DNA from: Diphasiastrum complanatum
Lineage: Eukaryota > Streptophyta > Lycopodiopsida > Lycopodiales > Lycopodiaceae
DNA length: 64,000 bases
Direction: 5' to 3'
NCBI GenBank assembly: GCA_029204225.1
Contig: CM055095.1
Location: forward strand, 26,976,161-27,040,160
Shown here piece by piece: positions 35,865 to 48,321 of this stretch (position 1 is its first letter; each line of letters starts with the position of its first letter). The notes below the pieces were generated by a model, which ran no database searches, had not been told where the DNA came from, and saw only the letters and a program-made list of their open reading frames with translations. A program made the position numbers and the translations under genes.

Positions 35865-38663
35865 CTCCCTCTTGAGCCTTGCAGCTTTTCATGTTTAATC
35901 CAATTGTCTTTCTTTGCTTGGCGAAGAGTGGCTTGTCTACTTCCTCTAAATCTCTGTGGAGAAAGGCTGTCTTCACATCAATCTGGTGAATTTCTAGATT
36001 GTGTTGTGTGGCATATGCAAGGAGTAGTCATATGCTTGTCATCTTGACCATCGGCGAATATGTGTCAAAATAATCAACACCATATCTCTGTGTGTAGCCT
36101 TTCACGACAAGCCTTGTCTTGTAATGGCCAACGGTGCCATCTGATTGTATTTGTTTCTTGTATACCCACTTGAAATCAATGATTTTTATGTTTTTTGGCA
36201 GTGGCTCTAGTGTCTATGCCTTGTTTTGCCTCATCAACTTGATCTCCTCTGACATTGCCTGCTTCCAGAATTCTTCCTCTAGACTCTGAACAACTTCTTG
36301 ATATGTTGTTGGCTCTTCAGTGAAGCTACAGTACTCGAATTGCGTGTCTTCGTTCCACTGAAGATTTTCAGCATAACGGTCTGGAGGCCTTCTTTGTCTT
36401 GTTGACCTTTTGGGTTCATTTCGTCGCTGCTCGAACGGTTCTTATTCGTGGGGTTGATCTCCTACTTCCTGTTGCTCTGGAGTCCGTGGCTCAACATTCT
36501 GATTTGACGTTTGTCCTCGATCTCCCTCTTGAATTGGTAGCAGTGTGAAGATCTCATGGCCTCTTTCATCTTTTAGTCTAGGGAATGTGGACTCATCGAA
36601 CTTCACATCTCTGCTCGAAACAACCTTTTTCGTGGTTGGGTTGTAGAGCCTATACACTTGTGTTCTATTCGAGTACCCGACCATGATCGTTTGTTATGAT
36701 TTATCATCGAGCTTATTTTTTTTTTTTTTTGGAATGTGCTTGTATGCTACACATCCAAACAAACATATGTATGATAGATCATGCTTTCTACCTGTCCACA
36801 TGTCATACCTTGTCTTATTTTTCAGCGTTGTCATTATTGATATGTTCTGCAGGTGTATAGTTGTAGCTATTGCCTCAACCTAGAATTGACTTGACAATTG
36901 AGCCTGTGCCATCATGCATCTGGTTCCTTTGACTAGCATTCTATTTCTTCTCTCTGCGACACCATTATATTCTGGTGTGTACGCAGGAGTAAACTGATGC
37001 TTGATCCTTTGTTCTTGGCAGAAGTTTAAAAATTCTTTGCTCTTGTACTCACCTCCATTGTCAGATCTGATGATCTGTATCTTCTTTAAAATGTGTCTCT
37101 CTGCAAATGCCACGAACTTCTTGAAGGAATCAAATACTTCAGATTTTTTCTTTAGGTAGTAGATCGTAGTCATTCGGTTGTACTCATCTAGGAACGTCAG
37201 GAAGTATCTCAATCTTGAGAGCGAATCCATTTTCATTAATCCACAGACATTTGAGTGGATGAGCTCAAGAACCTCTTTGGCTCTTCTTTCCTCATGTGTG
37301 AATGGATTCCGATGTTGTTTGCCTTTTTGACAGGCTTCGTAGAACTCAGTATCGGGTCTTGATATCTTTAGACCTATGATTGTGTCTTTCTTACACATGC
37401 CATACAGGCTCCTCATATTCAGATGATACATTCTTCTATGCCAGAGCTGATCTTCATTCTTTGATGCATTTAATATGCTATCAGAGTTGCTCATTATCTT
37501 GGCTTGGTAGAGATTTCCTTCTCTACATCCAAGTCAGCAACTTGTTTGTATTTTTCTTGATCATATGGCATGTATTGCCATCGAACAAAACTCGAATTCC
37601 AAGATCTGCCATCTTGGAGACTGATAGCAGATCTTTTCTCAGTGAAGGCACGTAGAGTGCTTCTAGCAGCTCTGCTTGACCTGACAGTATTTGCAGCTGT
37701 AGAGTCCCGATGCCTCTGACATCGTGTCTACTCCCATCATCTAGAATCACTGCTCTGTTATTTTTGAGTTCTCTGAAGTCGATCAAGATTTTCTTGTTGC
37801 AGGTGATGTGTGATGTTGCTCCTGAATCAATGACTACATCGTAGTCTTGTTCAGTGTAGCTCATTAAAGCTTCATCAAGTATTGTGAAGGCTTCATCACC
37901 TCTATCTGCATCCTTGGATGACTCTGCAACATTTGCTTTTTCAGTCTTGTTCTTTTTTTTTTGGGCTGAATCTGCAATCATATGCAGAGTGCCCCTTCTT
38001 CTTGCAGTGCATGCAAGGTATTGCTGGATTGAACCAGCATTTGTTGGCTGTATGGCTTGGTTTGTGGCATGATCATAGGAAGAAGATTGTTGATTTGAGG
38101 ACTTCGTCTTCTCGAATCTGGATTTGTTCTTGTTTTTCTTCCTTCCTTTCATGAAGAGGGCCTTCTCTTAATCACTGCTTCCTTGTCCTTCGTCCCTCAT
38201 CAGTCTCTCATCAGCGACAAGACTGACTGCTTTGTCGAATGTCACATCTGGTAGACTCAGTATGAGCATTCTCAACGGTTGATAGGACGCAGGTAGAGAC
38301 TTCATGAAGTACATCAACTGTTGTGGTGCAGGGACCTGATGCTCCTGTCCTGATGCAACGAGTTGCGTGAAGATCGTTTTGATCTTCTCAACGTGCTGAT
38401 CTAACTGGTTGCCGTCCCATCGTATGGATTGTAGCTGATTGTGAAGATGCATCACTAAAGCTACAGTCCTATCTTTGTACTTCTATTTCAATCTTTCCCA
38501 TGCTGCATGGCTGCTTTTGCAGTCTTCAATCTGCATGAGTAGATCTTCGTTGATGGACAAAATGATGATCGCCATTGCACGCTCATCCTTTCTGATCCAT
38601 TCAGCTCTCCTCGGGTCTCCCTCTGAAGGCTGCACCTTTGAGAGTTCGGTCACCGACCAGATG
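35865..38663 (-). pseudogene. Copia gag (most), protease, integrase, truncated RT
   Basis: Minus strand from the right: gag (WIRKDERAMAIIILSINEDL, then 38168-38455 with LHNQLQSIRWDGNQLDQHV and MKSLPASYQPLR), protease (VIDSGATSHIT, about 37,830; 37523-38152), pre-integrase (LWHRRMYHLNMRSL), integrase (36880-37494, with RSDNGGEYKSKEF and NGVAERRNR; the first catalytic position reads HSN, not HSD), integrase C-terminal region (36442-36684), linker, and RVT_2 (FKWVYKKQIQSDG, IHQIDVKTAFL). It then joins codons that normally follow RNase H. Stops separate the parts. The gag N-terminus is on the far side of the nested LARD. Confidence 0.9.
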
Positions 38664-39167
38664 TGTTATGTCCATGACCAGTAAGTAGGATTCAATATAC
38701 TCCTAGTCTTGGATACCCGGTACTCCAGTAAATCAAGCTGTTAGTTATGCCACGTGATACTGGATGTGACCCGAGAGTGAGGCCCAAAACACACTAAATA
38801 GAGTTTAGACAAGGTATGAGACAGTGTATGCATGTGTAGAGTTATCAATAGCCATTCTATGAATAGTTGGTCCATGCATAGGACTCTATTCTAGGTGAAT
38901 CTATGTGTAGGGAACTTAGGGCTATGCATGGCTATGTGCCCAGGATGCTTATGGTTATATAAGAAGAGGCCAAACTCGCCCTACTCCTCATTGTGGTCAT
39001 GGATTCATTGCCAGGGTTTGACTCTACATTCATGCCTCTTGTTCCTTGGCTTGGGGTCAAGCTTCTAGAGTTGATTGGTTGCTTCTACTTGGTTGGGCGG
39101 TTGCTCCATAGTGTGTTTTCCATTGTGTTTTGTCTTGTAAGCAGGATCTTAGGGAGCTTCCCTTATA
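38664..39167 (+). repeat. 5' LTR of LARD copy 2
   Basis: About 504 bp, with a TATA-like tatataag at about 38,955-38,962. It lacks a short segment (gtaactaatatccttg) found in its partner at about 45,121. Confidence 0.92.
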
Positions 39168-39168
39168 G

Positions 39169-39180
39169 TGGTATCAGAGC
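39169..39180 (+). other. Primer-binding site, tRNA-iMet, LARD copy 2
   Basis: TGGTATCAGAGC one base after the 5' LTR, the same spacing as in copy 1. Confidence 0.92.
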
Positions 39181-42100
39181 AAGGCTTATGAAGATTGGAG
39201 AACATGGAGAAGGGCTACCTTTCGTCGAAATTCTGGATTGGATCCATGGAGATTCTCTTCCAAGGTGGATAGCAAGGTTGCAAGTGGGTGTACTATCCCA
39301 ATTTCAATTTGCATGTTGCTAAGATCCATTACTCTTGGGATTCTTTGTGGTTTTATGGAGAATTGTCCTTGAAGGCCAATTTGTGATGCTTTTTGGGAGC
39401 TTTTTCTTGTGTAGGTCAAATCTTTGGTAGAAATGAATTTTCCAGCAAGTGTACTTTAATTTTAGGGTTCATTAATGATGAAATTAATGATGCATACCGG
39501 TTCTCTCCAACAATTTATGATTCTAGGCTATGTTTTGGTCAAAATTGCTTGGTTTTTCATGCTTTTTGGCACAAAATAGATAGTAAGAACCAAAATCCAG
39601 CAAGATCAGATCAATTAGATGGTTGTAATTCTATAAATTGGTTTGCTTGTGTTAGAGAAAGAATTGTATGTCATTAATTTCCACTTTAGGGTAATGAAAA
39701 GAAACTGGAAAATAGCCAAAAATCATCATTTTTGCTTGTCTTTTCATAAAGTTGGATAGTAGGTGGCTGTAAAACACTATGTAGAGATTGTAAAGAGGTG
39801 AATCAAAGTCTTTTAAATTTTTCCCTAAAGTTAGAACCAACAATTGAACTTGTAGGAAGTCAAAAGAGTTAAAAAAATGGCCATTTTTGGTGATTTTTGG
39901 GGGATGGATCTCTCCAAATCCATAAGGAGATCATTCTGGAATTAATTACAGCATGATTAGCATTCCTTTTTACCTTCCCAGAAAGCTATCAGACCTGTGA
40001 ATTGATGGCCGGTGGCTTATGCACCATCTCCATCAAGTTTGAAGCTATTTTGACTTCTACAACTCAAGAAATCTTCGTTCTCAGCCTATACTGCATCTTA
40101 GGATCAGTATAAATGCTTCATGGAAGTCTAATTGATGGATTAACACTGTTGGTAGCATCAATTTTGAGCTTGGAGAGGTGTTTGCACGTTTTGCATGATT
40201 CCTTCTTGTGGAAGTGCGCCCTACTACAGTTTTTCAAACACTCTGATATCGCACGTGTGAAGCCTAGGTGGCAGGCTGATGTGGCAAGCATCTTGTTCAC
40301 TTGGTCTCCCTCTGTACTGAGCTTTACAGCACCTAGTTTGGTGTCTTGTAGCCAAAGTTATGATCATCTGAAGTTTTTGTAGTTTTGTGAGTAAAATTTG
40401 CAAAATTTGGAATTGTTCTGATTGCATGCCAGTCATTTCTCTAATTTGTAGTACTGTGTTTGCATGGATTAGTTGCATGTTGATTCTCAGAGTGATTCTG
40501 ACATGCATGAGAGATTTACAATCGATTTGAGTGGTCATACGCATGTGCTCTGATAGTGGGGTCACAAATCAGTATTAATGGCTGACAAATTCTGTAAAAC
40601 TAAAGTTTACGTAAAAAAAATCCGTAATGACGTTTATGACTAATGTAGTGTACTTTGCATGCCAGTTTGACTTTGGGCTAGTAACATTAGGAATCGACCA
40701 GTGTTTCAATTTTTTTGACTTTGATTGCCTTTTGTATTAACAGTATTTTCATCAGAATTTTGGAATTATGTAAAATAAAGCAAATTTTGAGTTTTTCGAA
40801 AAAAAATCAAAATTTCAGTCATTTTTTCATTATCTATGGAATCAGTTTAGATTAGTGAATTGATTAAACTGAGTTTATCAGTCAGGAATTGATCACATTG
40901 TTTTCACTAAGTCTGAATTATTTTCCGGTGATAGATAAGTTAAAATTGATAGAAGTAATAGCAATGAATTGCCGATAATTTTTACTGTGTTGTCATTTTT
41001 TAACTTTGGAGTTGGGAACTCCTAGATTGAAAGTTAAAATTTGATTTTTTTTTTTTGTTGAATTTCCATTTGATAAGTTTTCTAATCGATGTTGATCGAT
41101 AGAAATCAGTCAAGTGAACGTTTGCGCAAGATACTCGTTAAATTTGATTTAAATCGTCAAACAATATGAAATGACCAGATTGGATGAGTGGCAATAGTAT
41201 TCTTTATCTAGTCAGTAAATCTGACAAGATACGTTCAACAATTACTGAAATTCTATTGATCGGATTTCCATTAATGTAATTTCATATTTCGTTTGGATAA
41301 GTTTTGTCAATATTAGCGGAGTAATGCCAAACCAGTCAATAAAAAGGAAAAAAGTAGTCCAACTTTATTGAAAATTATTAATAGCAAGAATTACATAACG
41401 AATTTCATTTCCAGTAAAATCCTATGGTGAATTATATTCAACCCAAGTATAAGACATAAATGAAATTGTTTTAGACTTTTTCCTATAGTAATTAATTTTT
41501 TTAAAACATTTACTAATGTCGTTATGTCTTCTTGGTACCTTAGCTATAATAGATTTTTAGGGAACTGAAAATTCTAAGGAGGGAAGAAGAGTGGACATCA
41601 GAGGTAGTAAGTGTGATCGAAAAATATATTTTGCAGTTAGGATTATAGTAATCCTTGTAAATAATTGCTTAATACTGGTTATTAATTTCCTCGTTAGAAT
41701 TCATTCAATTGAATTCGTAACTGATATCTTTGTAACCATTGAGTAATTCGTAGTTTTGAATGTCAATTGTGAGGTTTAGAAGTGGAATCTGATACGTGGA
41801 TTACATTGGATCTGTTAGTTGACTGAAGCTTGTCCCCTAGGTTTGATGCATTAGTAGGAGTTTGAAGCTTATCATTAACCAGAAAGGATCAGGATGTAAT
41901 ATTGAACCATGTTAATTCTTCTGTCTAAGTCACATAATCAGATGTGAATTTTGGATATCCATCTGATAGGCATGCCAATCATCCAAATAAAAGGATTCTC
42001 TAGTGTATGGGAACAAGAAATAATTTTCTATGGTGATTGTAGGATAGCTAGATGATTAATGGATCTCTAGAATATCAGATAAGGCAGATAAGAGTTTTCT

Positions 42101-45007
42101 GGAAGAAAAAGTTGATGGTATGGGAAGTCAGTAATTTTGGAAAGGAAATTCTAGGACTGTAAAGATCTCATGATCAATGGTGTGTTTTAGTACCTAGTCG
42201 CGATATGGGAAAGAAGAAAACCATTCGATCAAATGTGGGGTATTTGGGAAATTTTGAGGCTTAATCTAGATCCCAATGTGGTATCTCATTATTTCCAAAA
42301 TCAGAGGCCCTCAAATCTATTTCTTGCTTTCTTAATTAATCTTGTACTTCTTAGTAATTTCTCGAATATAAGACATCAGACTAGTTTATATGAATTCTTT
42401 CTAGCATGAAGTTATTCTTTTGAAAGGCTATTATGTCATATAAATCACTACTTGTGTGAATAGACTTGGAATTCAGATAAATTCTAAGGTTAAAATGTTT
42501 CAATTTCTTAAACCATGGAAAATTTCTCTGTTGCATAAATGAATTTCGATGGAATAGTGGTTTTTATCACTCAGATTGAATATATTTGAAGGAGAAGTCA
42601 TGTTTATAATGAAGTGAAATTCTTTAGTGGAAGCACTTATTACTGACTTTTCTAGGATTTAGATATTTTCATATAAAGGAGGGGTGAAGTGGTGGGATAA
42701 AATTCTGTTTGGAAATCTGTAGATTGCGTAGTTTTCAAAAAAGAACCAACTGTGGTATAGAAATGAGACATGGTCTGAAAGTAATTTCGGATAGATCAAA
42801 GTAAGGTGCCCAATTGGAACTTTTCGAAATAAGAGAAATTCTTTAGGGATTGTGTGGACAATTTGGAACTAGAACAAGTTTGGAATTTGAATCATTATCT
42901 ATAAGTAGTACAGTAAAAGGTCAAAGGTTACTAATTCCATTTTGATTGGAATAGAAGTAAGTTTGATCATGATATAAGTCTGAGAGTTTTGTATTGGATC
43001 AACCTAATCTTAGTTTTAGTACTAGGATCGGAGAGGGGTTGATTGAGTGGATGAAATTATGTAATTAGAGGTAAGTTGGATTGGAAAACTATTGAGAGTG
43101 AATGTTATTCGTCTCAGAGATTTTCTCGGATATGTTATTTACTCATGAGAAATAGAAATTATTTTGTAGCTAAGTTACAAGGTCTCAGTGAGATATGTGA
43201 GTAACATATGTGGGTTTTGGAGGAATCTGTCAGATAAAAATGTGTTTATGTACTGGGTCATAGTGAGATTATTCACATATGTGCACGATTATTCTTGTAT
43301 GAATCTACTGTGTATTCCTGGTTACTAGGGTTATTTGGTGCACTTAACCTAGTCGGTGAACATGAACATATGATCAAGTATTGTTTTGACAGATACTTGC
43401 AGAGTTAACAAATCTTTGTATAGAAGATTTATGGATTAACTTATAAATGATTTGGATATGGATCTAAATGTGGTGTTGTATGGTACAATTAAGATCTTTA
43501 CCTAGACATTTGAGATTTCTAAATCACTGGCAATTAACTTGAGTAGCTGATTACTTCAAGATAAAGTTAATTGGTAAAACGATCAGTGTGATGTGGATTC
43601 ACCGGGAACTGATGGTTTTGAATTATATTGCTTGTAAGATGCATGATTAGTGAATCATTTTGGTTCATCAGTTAAAATTGTGTGCATTGGATATACAATA
43701 TTCTTGGGATAGAGTATTCCTTAGTTAAGGAATAGACTCAGCTCATTAGTGATTGTATCCCAGAGAGCTCAAATGGATAACGAATCATAATGAATCCAAG
43801 AATAATAACTAAATCGATATTCAACAGGACTTTGGGTATCTAGATGTGATTCTGGATCGTAATCTAAAGTTTTTGTAGTTGAGGATGATTGTCATTTTGG
43901 TATGCGTTTAGTCTTTAATTACCAATTGTTTATAGAACTTGAATCTTGCACTTCAGTTAAAGAATCATGTTTTGGAAGTATTCCTAAATCTAGTATTTTC
44001 TTAATGGAAAGATTTTTGGAATGACTCTTACTTTTCCTGAGTTATGTTAGACATATACTCCAGCATCCTATAAATAATTAACTTTGATTTGGATTTCAGA
44101 AAATTATGATTGACGAATCATATGAATCTAAATATTTATGGTTGACGAATCATAAATAGATACTTAATTATTGTCAGAGGATTATAAGGAATTGTAATGA
44201 TTCTTAAGTGTGATGATTAATTCCTGATCTATTATTTAAGTAAGAATTCAAATCAGTGTTTTTGAATCTCTCTACTCTAGTGTTATAGTTGAGGACCTAT
44301 GGATCTCACAGACATTCTCACAAGATAAGTATTTTATTTGTAGAGAATTTAGTTTATCTAGTGGATGTTATTCTACTACAGTTTATGGTCTACAGATGCT
44401 TGAGTACAATCCTTCATTTGAATTGGATTTTTAGTTATCTTAGAAGACAAACAAGTCTATTAAGATGAATGAATGCTATTTTCTTGCATTTGGTGCTAGA
44501 ACAGGAGCATTTAACTCAAAAGAGTATTTGGGATACTCAGAGTTGAGTTTTAATCATTCTATATTTTAATGATTCTCATAGATATTCTAATTGAATGTAT
44601 TATCATATCTTAGAATTTGGATTCTAAGGATAGTTGTAGTTGGAAGCTTATGAATTATCTGTCAGAGTTGTGGATAATTTTAGACTGTAATTATAATTAT
44701 TTTATTATTTCTTTAAATTTAGTCTCCTAAGTTAGGCTATTCCACCCAGTGTTTCATGTAAGTGTTTTACATGAAGGTGATGTTACTAACTTATGATGAA
44801 TGTAACCCAGATGAAAAATTTATTGCTTAGTGTACTTTTCAAAACTGAGTTGTACTCCAGTGCAGAGATTATCTCTGAGTACTTGTTTGATATGAAAGTC
44901 AGACTAAGGATAATGATTTTCTCAATTTTTATTGAAAGTTAAAGGAACTATAATTCTTTTCTGTTTAGAGAGTTTCTAAGAATAGAAACAGTTTAAGGAG
45001 GAAAGAA

Positions 45008-45521
45008 TGTTATGTCCATGACAAGTAAGTAGGATTTAGTATACTCCTAGTCTTGGATACACAGTGTTCCAGTAAATCAAGCTGTTAGGTATGCCACATC
45101 ATACTGGATGTGACCCGAAAGTAACTAATATCCTTGTGAGGCCCAGAACACACTAAATGGAGTTTAGACAAGGTATGAGATAGTGTATGCATGTGTAGAG
45201 TTATTAGTAGCCATTCTATGAATAGTTAGTCCATGCATAGGACTCTATTCTAGGTGAATCTATGTATAGGGAACTTAGGGCTATGCATGGCTATGTGCCC
45301 AGGATGCTTATGGCTCTGTAAGAAGAGGCCAAACTAGCCCTACTCCTCATTGTGATCATGGATTCATTGCCAGGGTTTCACTCTACATTCATGCCTCTTG
45401 TTCCTTGGCTTGGGGGTGAAGCTTCTAAGGTTGATTGGTTGCTTCTACTTGGTTGGGTGGTTGCTCCATAGTGTGTTTTCCATTGTGTTTTGTCTTGTAA
45501 GAAAGATTTGCTTCCCTTATA
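45008..45521 (+). repeat. 3' LTR of LARD copy 2
   Basis: About 514 bp. The TATA-like position reads ctgtaagaag, so the box is mutated in this copy. Confidence 0.92.
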
Positions 45522-45526
45522 AGATG

Positions 45527-45619
45527 TCTTCATCCTTCAGAAGTGTTTTGATTTTGAATCTCCATATCTTGTAATTTATGCCATCAAGATTGATTGCATG
45601 TCTGGATCGTTGTAGCCAT
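45527..45619 (-). pseudogene. Copia gag N-terminus, beyond the nested LARD
   Basis: Minus strand reads INLDGINYKIWRFKIKTLLK and runs up to the LARD target site, where gag resumes at 38,658. A candidate ATG at 45,617-45,619 is in another frame, so a shift lies close to the start. Upstream are about 50 bp of leader and the primer-binding site. Confidence 0.8.
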
Positions 45620-45670
45620 ACTGTGTTGTCTAGAAAATCACTACTTAGATATCAATAGTGATAACCTGTT

Positions 45671-45682
45671 GCTCTGATACCA
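45671..45682 (-). other. Primer-binding site, tRNA-iMet (copia)
   Basis: The minus strand reads TGGTATCAGAGC directly after the 5' LTR. Confidence 0.92.
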
Positions 45683-46426
45683 TGTTGCGGATGGGTTTAT
45701 TTCGTTGTCGCAAACAATTTTGTTTCTTTGAATTTTCTTTTGTGCGGAAGCTCACAGGAACCTAGACACGCAACTACAGATCACAGAACAGATTCCATTC
45801 TAGCAATCAAGACGACGGAAGACAAGGAGATGCATGAAAATAGAACAATCAAATTATCAGTTTCATTTTTAGAATGAAATGGTCAGTGTCTTGCTCGTTG
45901 GCGGCCTGACGCTCTGCTCTTTCGTTGTATTCTACTCGTTGACAGCCTTTCATGCACAATTGTTTCATTTCTATGCTTTTCTTTTCTGCTCTACACATTC
46001 TCTATGTCTCACTGTATCTATCTTGATCCAAAAAAATGGTTTATGTCTCCACTATGTAGAGTTTACAAGATAGCTAAACAGAGAATTACAAGAGTAGTTA
46101 ACGCTAATCAACTAATCATTTATTCTCTATTGTTGCTACCCATTTCAGTTGGGTGTGAAGTTTAAGACTCCAAGCCCGTTAAGCTGCCAGCTGGCAGCGC
46201 GAAAGATTCCCTTTCGTTTCTTTTCGTTTTGCGTTGCCTTGCGATTTTTGCCGTCCTGGAGGCATGTTTGATTTTTGTGAATGGTTTGCGAATCGTTCAT
46301 CCCTCGTTCGTCCTGGAGGCACATTGACTTTCGTGAATTGTTTGATCTTCGCGAGTTCGACCTTATAGTCAAGGCACGTTGACTTTTGCGTCGTGGCAAA
46401 GTTGCAGGAGTTCGCCATTTTTGACA
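45683..46426 (-). repeat. 5' LTR of the copia element
   Basis: 744 bp, TGTTGCGGATGGG...TTTTTGACA on the plus strand; partner of 35132-35864. Confidence 0.92.
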
Positions 46427-46431
46427 TTCTT

Positions 46432-47262
46432 GAAGGTTCAAGTAAGGTTCTTGGAGCAGCAAGGAAGTGTTCTTTTACTCTACCTTACTTGTTTAATCTC
46501 ATGTATGAGCATTGTCATGTCAACATGTTCGAGTTGTCAAAATTCAATGAAACTAGTTCCATAGTTTTGCATCCTTTGGTTCTCGGAGATGGAATAGTTA
46601 TCATTGCTGGTTTTTATGATCAAGTACATGCATTCATTCAAATCTTGAAAGACATTGAAGTGGTCAATATGTTTACTTTTGAGAAAAGTTCAAGATCTGG
46701 CATCCTAGTGTTGGCAAATTGGCAAATTGTTGACAATGTAGGATCAAGGGTTGTATGCAAATCTTGTGGAGATACTTCAAGTATTTCAAGTTCAAGTTTT
46801 GCTCATTCAAATGGAGCAAAGAACACATCATTTTGGCATTCATTCACTCAAGGGCTTTCATGGATTGGAGATCTACAAAGGCAAGGTGGTGATGAAGGTT
46901 CATTCATGGAGATACATGGTGCATTCACTATGAGCATAGTGGAATGTGGAGGAGGCATGCAAACACTTGTTGGTTACTTTCACTTACAACTTGTTTGCTG
47001 CTGTTTTACAAAAAATTCAAAGGTGGATACATGGAGAAATCCTTTCATTATGATTCTATTTTCTTTTACATGTATGTTGTTCACCATTCTATGTAAAATT
47101 GATGTAAGAAATAGTGAAGCATCGTATATGGACACTATTATCTATATCAATTATGTTGTACTTCATATTGTACATATTAGAACACTTGAGAAGAGATCTA
47201 TTATCATGATGGAGATCATTGTTAGGTTGGAACAAAGTACTGTTGTAAAACTAGCAAGTTAA
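46432..47262 (+). pseudogene. Unrecognised ORF, C-terminal part (plus copy)
   Basis: About 277 codons open from the copia junction (EGSSKVLGAARKC) to a stop at 47,260-47,262. The minus-strand copy at 48,322 matches closely. Features seen: HCHVNMFELSKFNETSS, LGDGIVII, a Ser-rich stretch (ISSSSFAHSNGAK), WHSFTQGLSWIGDL, GIVECGGGMQ-like sequence, and a hydrophobic stretch of about 15-20 residues (FIMILFSFTCMLFTIL) that could cross a membrane, about 70 residues before the end. The ORF ends 13 bp before the polypurine tract of its LTR. No family recognised. The position before the 3' LTR recalls where env-like ORFs lie, but nothing else supports that. It is cut from its first part by the copia. 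Confidence 0.6.
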
Positions 47263-47275
47263 GTTGAAGAGGGAG

Positions 47276-47920
47276 TGTGAAAAATGTCAACATTTCCTAG
47301 CTAGTTTGAGGCCTAAATTAACAATTTTTGTACATAGTTTTGAATCTAACCTTTCACACGTGTGAAAGAGGCCTAGATACTTTTATTCTAGTATATATTT
47401 CATATTGAAGTAGTCTCAAACTTCAAGACCTTCGAAATGACACCAAAATCATGTTATTTGGACATATAGGCCAAAATTGGCCATTTTAGGCTACTGGTGC
47501 CCTAAAATTGGGTCCTAAGTTCTAGAGAGAGGAGATAGAGTCATCTCTCTCACCTATATTAGGCTGAAATTCATGGAGGATAGGTTGGAGAAACTTATTG
47601 TATTGTTGAGAGAGATGAATAGATCATTGTTACAATTTCTTCCTCCATTGAGAGCATTGCTTTGTGTATTGTCTTCAAGCTTTTGTGTATGATCCTAAGA
47701 GGTTTTCAAAAGTGGTAGGCTGATGTTGGGAGCCTTGTTTGCTGTTATTTTTGGCTGCCATCAGTACCTTTTATTGATTTCTTTTGTCTCTGTCAAGTTC
47801 ATGTGTATCAAAGGTAGCATTAGGATGCTTTGCCATTTCTAGCTTTTGTAGCTTGTTGTGCAAAGATCTTAGCCAAGTATTTTGGGAGTTTGGATCCATT
47901 CAAGATCCACTTTTTTCACA
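47276..47920 (+). repeat. LTR (3') of the unknown-ORF element
   Basis: Starts TGTGAAAAATGTCAAC and ends TTTTTTCACA, good inverted termini, and follows a polypurine tract. The first bases resemble the LTRs at 139-790 and 57,744, but the interior looks different. No 5' partner was found. Confidence 0.7.
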
Positions 47921-48321
47921 TTTAGAACAATCCTGAAGAAATGAGCTATGTTCTCGACAGTTTTGACAGTCTGCAGAAATGAGCTATGTTCATGACAGTT
48001 TCGCGAAACTAGCATAGTTCAATAGTTTAAACTATTTTGCAATAGCTTCGTCTTTTTCGTATTTCCTCGAAATGCGACACTTAGGCACAGTTCAAAATTC
48101 AACCATTGAAGGGGCCTTCGGATTTTTCGCGAAATGTTCATGAAGAGAGAGAAAATTTCCAAAAGTCATCTACTTCAAGACTTGAACTGCTCTAGAGCAC
48201 CTTCACTTTTTTCACGAAAGACCCAAAGAGAGAGAAAAAAGGAAGGTCATCTATTTTGAACGAAGGACGTTCCCAGCCACTTCTGAAAATTTGCAAAGTG
48301 AGAGAAAACCACTTCATGTAA
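47921..48321. other. Spacer with direct repeats and a 16-bp palindrome, no gene
   Basis: Repeats of GAAATGAGCTATGTTC at about 47,939 and 47,976; the perfect palindrome AATAGTTTAAACTATT at 48,021-48,036; two imperfect copies of an 'agagagagaaaa...gtcatcta' block at 48,140-48,260. Function unknown. Confidence 0.6.

Larger units (their letters stand above)
38664..45521 (+). mobile_element. Non-coding LTR retrotransposon (LARD type), copy 2
   Basis: LTRs 38664-39167 and 45008-45521, same termini as copy 1 and the same strand. A perfect 5-bp target duplication, agatg (38659-38663 and 45522-45526), lies inside the gag of the copia element. iMet primer-binding site at 39169-39180, purine run taaggaggaaagaa before the 3' LTR. 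The interior follows copy 1 from end to end, with many substitutions and indels, including a segment near 42,675 missing relative to 29,350-29,390. No conserved ORF. The two copies arose as separate insertions, since each has its own target duplication. Confidence 0.93.
35132..46426 (-). mobile_element. Ty1/copia element with a nested LARD
   Basis: Minus-strand element. LTRs 35132-35864 (3') and 45683-46426 (5') are flanked by a perfect 5-bp target duplication, ttctt (35127-35131 and 46427-46431). An iMet primer-binding site lies at 45671-45682 (minus). Purine-rich sequence (minus: caagagggag) adjoins the 3' LTR at 35,865-35,874. Gag is interrupted by the LARD at 38664-45521. Pol keeps protease, integrase and the first part of RT, then jumps to the last codons before the polypurine tract. 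The RT catalytic half and RNase H are therefore lost. Confidence 0.93.
34696..47920 (+). mobile_element. LTR element with an unrecognised ORF, split by an 11.3-kb copia insertion
   Basis: Pieces 34696-35126 and 46432-47275 are contiguous in the second copy on the minus strand (48,322-49,440), which shows that they were one sequence before the copia at 35132-46426 arrived (target duplication ttctt). The ORF is followed at once by a purine run (gaagagggag, 47,266-47,275) and an LTR (47276-47920). The 5' part and 5' LTR are missing on the left, where the copia LTR-like sequence begins. No gag or pol motif was recognised, so the superfamily is unknown. Confidence 0.65.
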
